Below, in pieces: positions 20,959 to 32,760 of a stretch of 64,000 nucleotides of DNA. Below the pieces are notes generated by a model. The model was not told where the DNA came from and made no database searches. It saw only the letters and a program-made list of their open reading frames with translations. The stretch comes from Undaria pinnatifida (lineage: Eukaryota; Sar; Phaeophyceae; Laminariales; Alariaceae): NCBI GenBank assembly GCA_012845835.1, contig JABAKD010000007.1:12588011-12652010 (forward strand), read 5' to 3'. Within the stretch, counting starts at the first letter, position 1. Every line of letters starts with the position of its first letter. A program made the translations under genes and the position numbers.

Positions 20959-23600
20959 GTTGAATCTTACGTTGAATCTTCGGTAAAACTTAAATATATA
21001 GGTAGATTTGAGTATGGTAAGGTTGTCCCGTTGTCCCGGTATCCTACCGGACTACGGGCATTGTTCCGTGGAGATCAAGTGGTGGTGCAAACCACCGTGA
21101 TCGCTCTTCCTTCTCTCCCTTCTCTCCCTTCTCTCCTTTCTTTCCTCTTCCTCTTTCTGTGGCCTCAAGTGCCCTTTCTAAACTATTCCTTTTCTTTCTT
21201 ATCACAAGTGATCTTGACAGACACGTCGGTGCCACCTCTGCATCTCTTCGAATAGAATACAAAGCTTCCACATAACCATTGTGTTTACAGGCTATTCACA
21301 GGTTATGAGCCTTCGACCTTCGATATAAAAATCGATCGGCATCAAGCGTCATCTCATTGAAGTTTGTCGCATCTCACCGGGAAATTTGAGAGAAACCTTC
21401 ATTAAGCCGGCTACAGCATCAACATCATCAGCATCAGCATGGGAGAGTTCACGAAAGCAGATGATGCGGTAGGCAAGCTTGTTAGAGCTCTCAACGGCAA
21501 ATTTAACGGCTCTAGTTCGACGTATGGAAACGCACGGCTCAGTCCCTGATAAGTATGCGTCATGCCGGGATCTCTGATGTCCTGGAAGGGCGTCCTTGCC
21601 CCGAGCCCAATCTAATTAGTCCTCGTCCATTTTCTAGAAGAAGTAGGCCTTCACGAGCTGTAACTCGCGGCCAGGCCGCTGAGGAAACGGAAACTTCGTC
21701 CGGGGAAACACACCCGGCTGAAACAGCAGAAAATGTACAGCCGGACGCAGGGAGTATTCCCGTGGAAACGGCTCATTCGCTACTACTATTATCTTCAGGA
21801 TATTCTGCACTCCCAGCCGCCACATCAGTTTTATGGGTCACGGATGACAGCATCTCGAATATGGAAGACATCAATAACTGGCACCGCGACAACCGTCTTG
21901 TGTTCGACTTCTTGTTCCTGAGCACATCGGGAGCTGCGGCCATCATTCCTCTACAATTCAAGCCGAGACGAGGCGAACTTGCGAATGGGAAGGCTGCTTG
22001 GTATGGTATGGTTACAAAGTATCAAAATTCCACCCGCCAACGTAGACGTATACTGAAGCAACAGATACACCAAATGGTCATGACGGATGGGCAAGACCCA
22101 GGCATATTTATCAATGAAGTATACTACTTGCAGGATGAACTGATGGGCATGGGAGAGGTATTCAACGATGACAGCATACTGGACATAGTGCTGGAAGGAC
22201 TCACGGATGAATACCTGCAAAAAAAATATAGCGCCGAAGCAGACGATGACTTCACACTCGACCGAGCTGTGATAACAATGCGTAATATGCACGCAAATAG
22301 AGCTATGCGAAACGGGCCTTCGCGAAAATCGAAGGGGCGTGAGCCTGCTACGGTAGTCACGTCAACACCCTCAGCAGTAGTGACTTGTTTACACTGCGAA
22401 ACGCCAGGCCATTGATTCCAAATTGCTGTAAACGCAAGGGAACGATGTAGGGGAAAAAACCTCCCCCAACACCCCGAACAAAATCGTGGTGAAGCCTGCA
22501 AAATATCGGTCGGCACGATAATAGCGACTGTCGGTCTCAAAAGCGGGACGACAGCATAACCCGTCGCCCTCGTCCTGGTCAACTAAATGGCCGGCACAAT
22601 AACAACCGTAGTGCTTACGCCAACACCGCCTCAACTCCAACTTCAACAACGCAAATGGAATCTTACGTCCCAGTGAAACATGCTCAATGTGCACTACTGC
22701 GGCAGCGACTACAGCAGCTACTTCTACGCCCATCGCGAATCCTCCGTGTCCATCCTCACCTCCGGCTGGTATGAATTCATCGCCGTACCTCCGACCAACA
22801 TCGCCGCGCAGCCGGTCGACTTCTCCGTGACTGCGGACAGCGGAACTTCTAGCCACTTCATCGACAATCAGCTTCTACCTGGCATCGAACTCAAAAAGAA
22901 CCACTACGTACAGCTGAACCCTCCTATAACAATCAACGTAGCAGAAAACCATCGCCTTTATGGCGTTGGTCAAGGGGTTTTGGTCGTTCAAGCGTTGACC
23001 ATATAGGCTCTTCTAAGCACCCTGTGCAGCTTCCCGTCACGATCGTACCAGGCCTTGGCAGGCACCCCTTTTCGGGGGGATCAGCAGCTACGAGAGGGGT
23101 CAACATGATCATCGCCAAGAATTCGTATTTGGACATGGGTGCATTTACTGCTACACACCTCTACGCAAAGACAGCCACTGATCGTTTCTGCATCATCTCG
23201 ACCTCACCGCTGGTGCTACCAGTCGAACACCTGACACGGCGTCTCCGACCCTTTCCGGCAGCAGCTTAAAACCGGAAGCCGTCTTCGCTGTTCACGTCTC
23301 GACTGCTACTAAAGCTACTTCCCTGCCTACACCCGTCCCAGCTAACATCGGGAATAATAAATTGGGTCATTCCAATGGGCAGGTGATGGCCAGGGTGAAA
23401 AATATCGCAGGTGATGGCCAAGGTGAAAAATATCGCAGAGCGTGGGGAAATATTCTCAGACACTTGATCGGCGTGTGATACGTGCAAAATCAATAAGGGC
23501 ACTCAACAGAAACACCGTAAGACATCGCGGCCTGACTCTTCCAGCGAACGTATACAGCCGGTGAGTACTGATCTGCTAGGACACTCACAGTCTATTCACA
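20959..23600 (+). mobile_element. Ty1/copia retrotransposon, 5' part only, fossil
   Basis: The parts in order are: a probable 5' LTR (about 20959-21300, TG…CA); a primer-binding site GGTTATGAGCC directly after it (21301); gag from 21439 with a retrotransposon-gag region and a CLHC…GH zinc-knuckle start near 22390; an aspartic protease with ADSGTSSHF near 22835; and the start of the integrase zinc region near 23380-23560. The remaining integrase, reverse transcriptase, RNase H and 3' LTR are absent, and the element ends in the G-rich satellite. It is broken, with several interruptions in addition to the loss of its 3' half. It cannot be dated without a second LTR; the frames are more eroded than in the 47-54 kb element. 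Confidence 0.82.
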
Positions 23601-25035
23601 GGGGGGGGTAAATGAATTGGAGCTACGGCATGGCTGGTTGGATATGTAATGAGGTGATATATATATTATAAAAATTAAAATACACTCCAGCTGTGAGATC
23701 GAAGATTTCGTCGAAACTCATCTTTGCAAGCTGTGTGTGATACTCCGATCGCGCGCATTACGAGTTGTGTGTCCTCATTAAGGATATAGGTCGGCGACTC
23801 CCCTTACAGCTACAGTGTAGCTATCAGGGTCAACAGGATGATTTTAGTCAGTCTGTGCGCGGAAACTATAAAACCCGTTTCTGAGGGGGACAAAATCTGA
23901 CAGCTGTGAAGGGAAAGGGGGGGCCTGGTTTTGATCAAAAGCGAGCGGGTTTGGAGGGGGGCGGGGGGGGGGGGGGGGGGGGGGGAAGGGGCAATTTGTG
24001 CATGTAAGCTATAAATCATTTTGAGGGGATAAATCTGACGGTTTTGGCACCAGTATATTATTGGGGGCGGGGGGGGGGGGGGGGGGGGGGGGGGTTGGGG
24101 CGGGGGGGGGCGGGGGGGGCAGCTCGATATGTGCCTGGAAACTATACATTATTTCGAGGGGATAAATGTGACATTTTTGGAAATAATACATCAGTTTATC
24201 GTGTATATCCTGGGGTAAGTCGTACAATCAGTGAGTAAAGAGAGGGTGGAGTGTTCGAGGGGGTGGAGTTGGGATGGGTTGGGGGGGGAGGGTGGGGGGT
24301 GGGGGCGGGGGTGGGGGGTGGGGGGGGGGGGGGGGGGGGGGGGAGGGCTTTAGGTGAGGGGTTTGTTATACGTGTGGTGCTAGGTCTAGGCGAAGGTGCG
24401 GGTGATGGGGAAGAAGAGGGCGTTCGAGGCGGGGGGGGGGGGGCGGGAACACAGCGGCATGGATGGCTCTCGAAAAATAATGAGGTGATATCCTGTGCGT
24501 GAAGTGTTTATTAATGTGGCGGATTTCGATATTTGGTGGGGCGTTTGAGTAAGGGAGAGCAAGAGGGGGGGGGGGGGGGGGGAATGATTTTTTAGGAGGT
24601 TTAGCTCACAAATAATATTCAAATACACTTCGGCTGTGAGATCAAAGATATGTATCAGCTTGTTATACGCGTGGTGCTAGGTCTAGGCGATCGTGCAGGT
24701 GGTCGGGAAAGAGGGGGCGTTGGAGGGGGGGGGGGGGGGGGGGGAAACACAGCGGCATGGATGGCTCTCGAAAGATAATGAGGTGATATCCTGTTCGTGA
24801 AGTGTTTATTAATGTGGCGGATTTTGATATTTGGTGGGGCGTTTGAGTAAGGGAGAGCAAGAGGGGGGGGGGGGGATTTTTAGGAGGTTTAGGTCACAAA
24901 TAATATTCAAATACACTTCGGCTGTGAGATCAAAGATATGTAGCAGCTTGTTATACGCGTGGTGCTAGGTCTAGGCGATCGTGTAGGTGGTCGGAAAAGA
25001 GGGGGCGTTGGATATATATATATATATATATATAT
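23601..25035. repeat. G-rich satellite with repeat S, right part; about 290-bp tandem units
   Basis: Repeat S lies at 23662-23830. From 24364 a unit starting TTGTTATACG…GTGCTAGGTCTAGGCG is repeated at 24661 and 24949 (spacings 297 and 288). Each unit holds a poly-G run, 'cagcggcatggatggctctcgaaa', 'aatgaggtgatatcctg' and 'tttggtggggcgtttgag'. It ends in an (AT)n run at 25013-25035. The same unit lies left of the copia fragment, so one array was probably interrupted. Confidence 0.82.
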
Positions 25036-25039
25036 GAAT

Positions 25040-26285
25040 TCTAGATGGCGATCTGTCTGTCAGATGAGTTGATACGTACTTGCCTCTTACTTCGGTGTGG
25101 CTCAAGGCGCCTCTTTTGCTGGAGAATACGTTAATCGCCTAACGCTTCTATCAATAGAGTAGCTGCTTCATCTCCGAACGGATATGGTAGGGTCAATGCG
25201 ATCGATATGATCTACATCGTGACCTGTGTATCCGATGTGTCTATACATGCTTTTCGATGAGCTCAGTGTAGCTCAACACGCCCCCTTTGCTGAAGAACAA
25301 GTTGAGCGCCTCCTTCTCCAAGAGCAATTCGATCATTTCGTCAATACGATGGCATCGTCTGCACGGTCTAGATCGTGATCTGAGGCACACTACGATGGAG
25401 ATAGCACCTTTTGGTAAAATTGTTTCTGGACGATGGTAGGCCTTATTCCAACATCGTGGGAAAGTAATTCTTGTTCAAACGGATTGTCATTTGGTTGGTA
25501 AACCGAGACCACGGTTTTGTTCGTCATAAAAAATATTCAGTTTGATAATAATGAAGATTTTGCATAAGGTATAGTCTACAGGACCCCAACCCTAAGCGAG
25601 GAGCCTCAGAAAACGCAAAGATAACACAAAATGGTCCAAGTCCACAGTAGAATGCGTAATCAATCTGTCCAAGGCGGGTGTACAAACCTGTCCCTTATTT
25701 TGGTGTGGCGCAAGACGTCTCCTTTGCTAAAGAACACGTTGAACGCCTAGTGCTGCTTCAGACATTCAGTGTCTCACCCACACCGCGTTTTCGTCTTCCG
25801 CGCGTCCTCGTTCCTCAACGGAAGCGTTTATTCATACATATACAAAGGGCGCAACAAACACGAAGGATAGGGAGAGAGCGCAGGGTGGTTCGTTGGATCT
25901 GACAGCATTAACTCTGCATTGATTGGTGTCTAGTTCTTCCATCTCTGAGGCGATTATCAACATACACCAAACTGTTAGAATCACTCTTCTGGGCAGCTTG
26001 GTGGATTGCTCACTCAACGGTCTGTCTCGTTTCTCTGCGTCAATACACCGCCAAAGAGATATCCTGCTACACGCTGGATGGGAGTCAAGGCGAACAAGCC
26101 GGGGGCAACGAACAGCAGTTGAAGTAATAGAGCAGATTAATTCGAATACTCGAAGCACAGTTAACCGCTTTCGGACTTGATACAGCAGCGAACAGAGATT
26201 GCCACAGCATCGGCACCACGGGCCGGTCAGATGTACCAGGACACAGGGGGAGTGCTCGATAAGCGTGATGTAAAGAGCTGAAGCA
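25040..26285. other. No gene; three diverged copies of a 120-bp block
   Basis: A block ending 'cctttgctgaagaacaagttgagcgcct' is seen at about 25060-25185, 25225-25350 and 25660-25770. ORFs at 25678-25902 and 25832-26180 are short and have no recognisable domain. Confidence 0.5.
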
Positions 26286-26291
26286 AATGCA

Positions 26292-26440
26292 TGCTACGGC
26301 AGAGGTGCACCAGCTGTTTTTCCGAGGCTCCTGACATCATAAGGCGTTCTACACCCCTCGAAGGCGAAAACGCTGGTCACGAAGGAACCGAAAGCACAAC
26401 CCGATGAACAATCTCAATGTGCTAGGTATGAGCCGAAAAA
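26292..26440. mobile_element. Partial MITE-A copy
   Basis: It starts TGCTACGGCAGAGGTGCAC and has the 'cccgatgaacaatc' block seen also near 6690. No right terminus was found. Confidence 0.45.
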
Positions 26441-26654
26441 CAAACGCAAAATATGTAGACTATACGGCATTCCAGCGATATTGGCTTCAGGGGTCCCGCG
26501 TTTTTTTTTCGATGATAGTGTTGCTTCTATTGCGGCAGGCCTCTGCACGGGCGCAGCTGTGAGTGGTAGTTAACTGCTGCGGACCAGGACTTCGGTAAAG
26601 GGGTCACTTTGGTAGCACCCCCAGTGGACGCCCTTTTTAGTAGACATGAACCTA

Positions 26655-27935
26655 ATAATCGGGTATACTCGGCGCTATTGTGGACAAAATCGGGTACCAG
26701 TGTTCGCGACGCCCCCAAGATACCATCTGATTGGCCAACGCCGGCCTCCACACGACGATGGCCACATTTCCCCCGGGTGCACTCGCTTTTGGTTACTCAA
26801 CCCGCAAAAGATACCCGATTATGACACCCCCCTACCCGATAATGGCCGGCCGTTCGACCACATCGGCCCAACGGCCCACCACGCACCATGTGAGTTCCAC
26901 CCGACTGCATCCCTCTGTTACCGCGCAATAACCATCTAACCGGGTGATGTAGGTGTTTTAATTCTCCCGGCCTCTCTTCTTCCGGCAACAAACAGTAGCC
27001 ATTGCGATGTTCACCCCACGAACCATACCAGATAAAGTTATCAATATATTTCGATTTTTAAACTGGTCCGCACATTTTTCATCAGTTTTTTCAAAACGCG
27101 CGGCGGAGCCGCGCTCGGGTCGGAGCCTTAGCCTGGGTTAGGGTTAGGGTTGGGGTTAGGGTTGAGGGTTAGAGTTAGGGTTGGGGTTAGCGTTAGGGTT
27201 GGGGTTAGGGTTAGGGTTAGGGTTAGGGGCTAGGGTGGGTCGACGCCCTCTTTTCTCTCTCTCTCGTGATTTGACAAAAAAAAATGCACAAAAACACTCA
27301 AAACAGCTTAAAAACCTTTATAAAGGGAAATATTGTAGGTACTTTATCTGGTACGACTTGTGGGACAAAACCGGTAAAGGCGCCTCGCGAAAAGCCACCT
27401 CAGAACCGCGGCCTCTCTCTTCTTCGACCAGAAAGCCACCACAATACAGCACACGAGTAGAGACAAAACCATGAGCGACGCTACGACCCTCCTCTCTAAG
27501 AATTCGTACTTTCCAACGACGAAGTCCCCGCGAGAGGCCGTGGGCGCGTCAGCAGCGAGAACTAATTGCCCGTGAAGGTGATAGAGAGGTCGGAAGAACG
27601 AAATCATGGACATCAAGCAGATGGTTCTTATGCGTCTTCGTCGGTGGCAGAGGGATGAAGTCGGGTGGAACTCAGATGGTGCGTGGTGGGCCGTTCGGCC
27701 GGTGTAGTCGAACAGCCCGGCCATTGTCGGGTAGGAGGGCATAGTCTAATGCTCAGTATTAGGGTGCGGGTTGAGTAGCCCAATACGGGTCTATCCGACG
27801 GAAATATGGCCATCGTCGCGTGGAGGCCCGCATTATTAGCCAATCAGATGGCGTTCTGCGGGCGTGGCGAACCCTCTGGTATAGAAAAGGTACCCGATTT
27901 TGACCATAAAAGTACCGGGTATGCCCGGTTTTGAC
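26655..27935. mobile_element. Long inverted-repeat (foldback) structure with telomeric repeats in the loop
   Basis: The left arm (26655 to about 27060) and the right arm (27935 down to about 27290) are inverted copies. Shared blocks include CAAAATCGGGTACC, 'catctgattggc', 'acgacgatggcc', 'ggcccaccacgcaccat' and 'taccagataaagt'. The arms are strongest over the outer 290 bp and decay inward. The loop contains (TTAGGG)n. No transposase is encoded; ORFs on each arm are mirror images of each other. It may be a foldback transposon or a rearranged chromosome-end segment. Confidence 0.75.
27133..27236 (+). repeat. Interstitial telomere-type repeats (TTAGGG)n
   Basis: About 16 TTAGGG units with variants (TTGGGG, TTGAGGG, TTAGAG, TTAGCG) lie all in one orientation. 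TTAGGG is the common telomere unit in many eukaryotes, including stramenopiles. It is internal here and lies at the centre of the inverted repeat 26655-27935. Confidence 0.92.
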
Positions 27936-27959
27936 AACAGAGCTCCATTTTTCGGCCAT

Positions 27960-28690
27960 GAGCGTCGTGCTTCCCGGTGATGCTATATGAGCTATCTATA
28001 TCATGGCAAATACATAGCACATGCCATGGAACTGTTCCTTACGCTACGCAAATACATACACCAGGGATATTCAAGTCCGCTTCTGTTCGAGGCGCAGAGT
28101 CCCTCGCGCGAATGGCCTATGCTTGGTATAGAAAACGCGGGTAAAATACTACATATTGCCGTCCTATAATATTACCGTCCATAGTGCTGTTATACTGTAC
28201 CTTAGATGTGCGTGCCCTCGCCATAAATAGTCCCTTGCCAAGGTATCGCAACAAGTGCTCGTGCTTTTAGTCGCTGGCATACTACAGCAAGTATAGTCTA
28301 GGGGTCAACGTAAAAGTTAACCATTTCGAGAGGGGTGTGCGCGTAGAAATATCAGTAGTAGATATGTAAACCAACTCGTAGCCTCGACATAGGAGTATCA
28401 CGGTAGGTACTACACGAAGTAACTCTTTGGCAAAGACCGCACATTTCAAATCCAAGGAAACACGTACTACAGAACAATCTTCACCTCAACAGTAACGGCT
28501 GCTCGCATCGTAGATACGTGGCGGCACGGTAACAGGAACTCACGTAACGCCCTGCGAGTTCAACATATCATACCTGCCCGACGATCGCGACCTGCTGATG
28601 GGTGGACCATTCCGTCTGCGGCTGCGTTCCCCCAACCGGGATCTTGCTGGAGGAACCCAGGCTGCCGTTGCTGCTTGCCATTGTTGTCAC
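27960..28690. other. No recognisable gene
   Basis: Only short ORFs. The variant palindrome core CTCGCGCGA is at 28103-28111. Nothing else stands out. Confidence 0.5.
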
Positions 28691-28692
28691 GC

Positions 28693-28886
28693 TCAGTCGG
28701 CGTCTGACCCACAGCAAAATAATAGTTGGTCGTCGTGGGCAGAAGAAATAGCAGTACCAGTAGAGCTCGCGGCAAGGACCACCGGGGAGGGCTCGCTGCA
28801 TGCTTGACAAGGTTCCCGAATAGCGGCGTCGGAGACGTCGGTGGGCACCGGAGGAAGCCGGGCTCCCACCACACGCTGCTGCTGCC

Positions 28887-28924
<38 letters not shown>

Positions 28925-29025
28925 AGCTGCTGCTGCTGCTGCTGCTGCTGCTGCGGCTGCTGCTGCTTCTGATGCCGCTGCTGCGGCTGCTGCTGCTTCT
29001 GATGCTGCTGCTCGTGCTCTTGCAT
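28693..29025 (-). CDS. Poly-glutamine ORF, possible exon
   Basis: This 110-codon frame starts at an ATG at 29025. Residues about 5-50 are nearly all Gln with a few His, Pro and Arg (CAG/CAA mixture), followed by about 60 residues of ordinary composition (…PPVPTDVSDAAIREPCQACSEPS…). The non-repeat tail suggests real exon sequence, and Gln runs are common in transcription-related proteins. But the repeat alone can hold a frame open, and I recognise no domain. A spliced gene extending to the left on the minus strand is possible. Confidence 0.3.
28880..29025. repeat. CTG/CAG trinucleotide repeat
   Basis: About 45 mostly CTG triplets (+ strand) with CCG, CTT and GAT interruptions. A similar shorter tract lies at 62530-62570. 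Confidence 0.95.
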
Positions 29026-29381
29026 TTAGGATAAACCCGAACTACCTACCAGGTACTAGGCTGTGCGGTTCTGGTCCGTTGACTCAACTACGCCTATACC
29101 ATGAACTCCCTTACGATGCCCTATGTGCACAGCAACGGTACTTGCCATTTACCACACGTTCAAACTCGGCAGTAGTAGTCAACACCCGCGCGCGGAGTTG
29201 CGGATTTTCAAATTTTGACTTTTTGCAGGGTTGATTTCACAGGTTTTGAGCACATTTCAGTGTGCGATACGATCTTTTCGGTGTAGTTGCGTTTTACATC
29301 GCGATAGCACGAGATTAACAGTGCTTGCCAAACGTTAGAACTTGGTAACGGATTCTGTGTTTGGACGTAGTGCGATAGTCT

Positions 29382-30035
29382 ATGAGCTGTATCATTCGCA
29401 CAGGTATAAGTGGTGCGTTTGCCTGCGGTGCCGTTTGTTTTGCCTACTATCAACGCACGAGTTTATGTAGGACTGCAAGAACATTTCCTAGATTTTTATG
29501 CTGGCAAACACGCGCCCCAGGATTATTTGTTGTTGAATTTTTTGAATTACTTTTTAAAGACCAGGGCAGAGAACAGTGTTTTAGGCTATGCGCCCCAGCA
29601 TCTTTCTTTGTGGTCGAGATTTGCTCCTACGTCACCGCCTTCGGAGGCCGTGCACAAGTTTGGATACCGTCGCTTTTGATACAAGATACCCGCGCACACG
29701 GCGTCACACTGGTGAGACAAGAGAACCGGACACAAGGTATACATTCTTCCCTCCTACTGACTGACCGTTGCGTCTTTCGTGCGAGGGGGAAGAATAACGA
29801 AGCACAAGAGGAACTAGGTGTAACAAGTGCTGCTGACGAAAGAAGAAGCAGAAGAAGGAATCTACTTCCTAGCGGTGAGGAGACTGGAATTGACATTATG
29901 TTCCCTGACGAAGCTGGTTGTGGCCGTTCAATTCATCCGAAAACTAACTGTGTAGACTACGAGTCTATTGGTATTGTATGTTGTATCTGGTTTTATGTAT
30001 GTGTAGTCTATGTTGCATGTATGTTGTATGTATAG
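29382..30035 (+). CDS. Unassigned 217-codon ORF
   Basis: I do not recognise this product. The frame has an N-terminal Cys-rich hydrophobic stretch, a charged centre (RARGKNNEAQEELG) and a C-terminus encoded by a TGTATGT microsatellite, so the last 25 residues are artefactual. An overlapping frame (29410-29679) encodes a more protein-like sequence with INARVYVGLQEHFLDFYAGK and NFLNYFLKTR. One of the two may be a true exon, and a 'gcacag' acceptor precedes both near 29402. There is no supporting homology that I can name. Confidence 0.22.
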   Translation: MSCIIRTGISGAFACGAVCFAYYQRTSLCRTARTFPRFLCWQTRAPGLFVVEFFELLFKDQGREQCFRLCAPASFFVVEICSYVTAFGGRAQVWIPSLLIQDTRAHGVTLVRQENRTQGIHSSLLLTDRCVFRARGKNNEAQEELGVTSAADERRSRRRNLLPSGEETGIDIMFPDEAGCGRSIHPKTNCVDYESIGIVCCIWFYVCVVYVACMLYV

Positions 30036-30553
30036 TCAGTCTTATGTTGTATGTATGTTGTATGCATGTTGTAGGAATGCGTGCCGCACATCGCCCAGAG
30101 CTTTGGTCATCATGTTCGATGGCACAGCAGTCGTAAAACAGCATCCGTAATATAGTGCGGCCGCTTGCCGCAGCTATCGTCATGTTGACGCCAAGAACTT
30201 CGAAATATTGAGGGGAGACCCCGAGCCTCTATGTCAATCTCCTTTCTTGGTTTTGGAAAACTCCTCCAGGTGGGTGCAACTGTGAGGGTTGCACCCTGTT
30301 TTACAACGGTGTGCCAATCTGTGTTCTTATCCGCTCGGGGGGTACGCAGGTACCTTGGACGGTTTCGTGTACTATTAATAATAGTATGCATGATCACGAG
30401 ATCGACGAAAGGAGCTAGGAACACGAAGCAAACGGATCGAGCGCGCCTTGTTCCGAAAAACCAACACCGATCAATGCAGTTGGTTAAAACTACAAATAAA
30501 TGCAGCAAATAAAACACATTCGACGTGGGGACCTGCCTCTTTCCCCTCTCGTT

Positions 30554-31018
30554 TCAATCGCGCTTCAAGGATTTTTCTAGCTGTAGTCTTGTCGAAGAAA
30601 TTATTTGCCGGGATTTGGGGGTTTTAGAGTGGGTTTTTGCCACGAATGGTTTTGTGTACATGACAGGATCGAAAATGGTTTCATCCGAACCCAAGAACGA
30701 TGCAGATGACAATGTGGAGCAGTAAAAACACCGATGGAACCTCCTTTCCAAGTCTTTACGCTCCACGGAATCTTCCGGCTGTGTCTTTAACGACGAAGTA
30801 GCTGCTGTATTTTTTTTTGTGTTCTCACTGACCGACAGACGGCGACTGCCGCAGCCCAGCGAAAAAACATACATAATCCAGCTCTGAAGACCTTTCCTCC
30901 GGTGCTGTAAATCGTTCTCGCCGTCGCGAGATGGCCCCGTCACCAACGTCTCTGCCGTTAAGCCAGCTGGTAGCTCCCGCCAGATAAACGTACCTGAGCC
31001 AGGCTCAGCGTAAAATGA
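30554..31018 (-). CDS. Unassigned minus-strand ORF, about 150 codons
   Basis: The open frame extends to 31060; the first ATG is at about 31018 (MSFYAEPGSG). The product is polar and basic, with no membrane helix or known motif. Composition looks like ordinary coding sequence rather than repeat, but no neighbour or domain supports it. It could be an exon fragment. Confidence 0.25.
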   Translation of the reverse strand, partial: SFYAEPGSGTFIWRELPAGLTAETLVTGPSRDGENDLQHRRKGLQSWIMYVFSLGCGSRRLSVSENTKKNTAATSSLKTQPEDSVERKDLERRFHRCFYCSTLSSASFLGSDETIFDPVMYTKPFVAKTHSKTPKSRQIISSTRLQLEKSLKRD

Positions 31019-31529
31019 CATCCATTTTTCGTTCCGTCTCCCTGTACTGTCGGCGGCCAAACGCGGCAGAGAACTAGCGCGACAGGGAGATCGTCTCCGT
31101 CTCGCTTACGCACGAAAAAAAAATCGGATATTCTCAAAGTATGTGTGGGCGTGTTTTTGTTTTCTCCAACATAAGACCCCTCCAGAACCGTGGATCTACA
31201 TTCGCCACGTACGGTAGGAGAATGTCCCTTGTGGCTGAAGCCCTATGCTTGAAAAGCTCTACGCGGCGAAATTGAGGAAAATTAAAGGTGCAACCCGATG
31301 GGGAATCCCACACCCGATACACTACACACTAGTTTGCAATGCCACCCACATTCCGAACGACGCCACTTTACATTGCTACTGGTATATTTGAAGCAGTTTG
31401 GTTAGTCCGTCAGCCGTCAGTTCAGGAACACTCTGTCACTCAAAAATTTTGCACCAAAACGCGTTGGCCATATAGTCGCCCGCGTGATTGGTGTGCATTT
31501 TTACAGCGGATTAATGTGTAGAAGAAGTT

Positions 31530-32760
31530 GCCAGTGAAGGGGTCAAGTCACGACTCGGGGAGCGCTTGGGTGCCGAGCACGGAGAGGCGTTTACGCGAGA
31601 CCATGTGTGTGGGTGTCGTACATGTTACGCTTGTGTTGTCCACCCCCCCCCCCGATCCTCGCGGAAACCTTGGGTCAAAACGTGGCGTAATTACTCATCC
31701 ACAAACGTCTCAAAATCCCAAAATACTTTCGGAAGGTGATAGCGACAGTGAGTCAAACCACGGTTCCGAAATGGATTCCTTCATGCCGATCACGGGCTTG
31801 CGCGGTGGCAGGCGACGCTCGGGAGGTGAACTTCTTGCATCCCCCTGTACCCCTCGCCTCCCCTACATGGAAAACTTGGTAAAATCGTGGGATTACTTTT
31901 CGCCTGCAAGCTAATCCAAGTTTCAAAGGTGACGTGCTTCAGGAGTCTAACCACGGCCTCCTAGTGTTTTTTTTTGCCAATGACGGCTTGGCGTGGCGCG
32001 AGACGTCGCGGTCTGCCCCTCGTGTCACCCCCCCTCCGTCTACACGGTCTCTTAAGACAGGGCGACAATGCATGATATGAGCGGAGCACGCACCCACTTT
32101 GAATAGTCCTGAACCCTGGGTCCAAATACGTGGCAGAACGGAGTGTCCACATAAAGAATGCACCAGTTTCAAATGTGACAGTCAGAAGTCAAACCAAGGT
32201 CTCCATGTATCTTTGATGTCGAGCACGGGATGGCGTGGCGCGAGACGAGGCGTTTTGCCTGTTGTATCATACCCCCCCCCCCTACTGGTCTCGATACGAC
32301 GCGCATGCATGACACGAGCATCCCCACACACTTCAAGGTGTTTGGGGTACGGCCATGCATGGTGTGGGCACCACCCCCATCTCTGACCCTACCTGAACGC
32401 ATAGTTTTAAGCTTGTGGCAGCATGAGGCGATCACCAAATTGACTAGTCGTTTCATAGGTGATATCCATCACGAGTCAAACAGCGCGATTTCCTAAAATC
32501 TTTGTTGCCGATCATGGGATGGTACGGCGGGAGATGACGCATTTCCCTCTCGAGCTACCCCTCCCTCTATTGCGTGAAGACGAAAGCCTCTAATGATACG
32601 ACCCCCCATTCCCCGCCATGGTATCTAGGCTTTGACCATGCATGATATCAATACACCCGCCGCAACCCTTCCCACCCAACCCTTTGCGTATAACCGTGTC
32701 TAAACGTGTCGCAAAGCAGAGCATCCGGGAAAAGGCTCAAATTAAACTTAAAGGTCGTAA
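31530..32760. repeat. Degenerate tandem array, 200-285 bp units
   Basis: Boxes recur in order: GAGTC-AACCACGG (about 31750, 31944, 32188, 32472), 'gccgatcacggg' / 'gccgatcatggg', 'ggcgtggcgcgagac', and a C run. A weaker first unit lies near 31549. Units differ a lot in length and sequence, so the array is old. Short ORFs inside repeat the same peptide traces and are not genes. Confidence 0.7.

Noticed and set aside
23576-23600. A 3' LTR of the 21-kb copia element, suggested by TCTATTCACAGG
   Set aside because: The preceding bases do not match the 5' LTR and still read as integrase-like sequence. The short match is chance.
24044-24502. Glycine-rich ORFs
   Set aside because: They are translations of poly-G runs in the satellite.
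27133-27236. A true chromosome end
   Set aside because: The TTAGGG array is short, carries many variants and is continued by 36 kb of other sequence.
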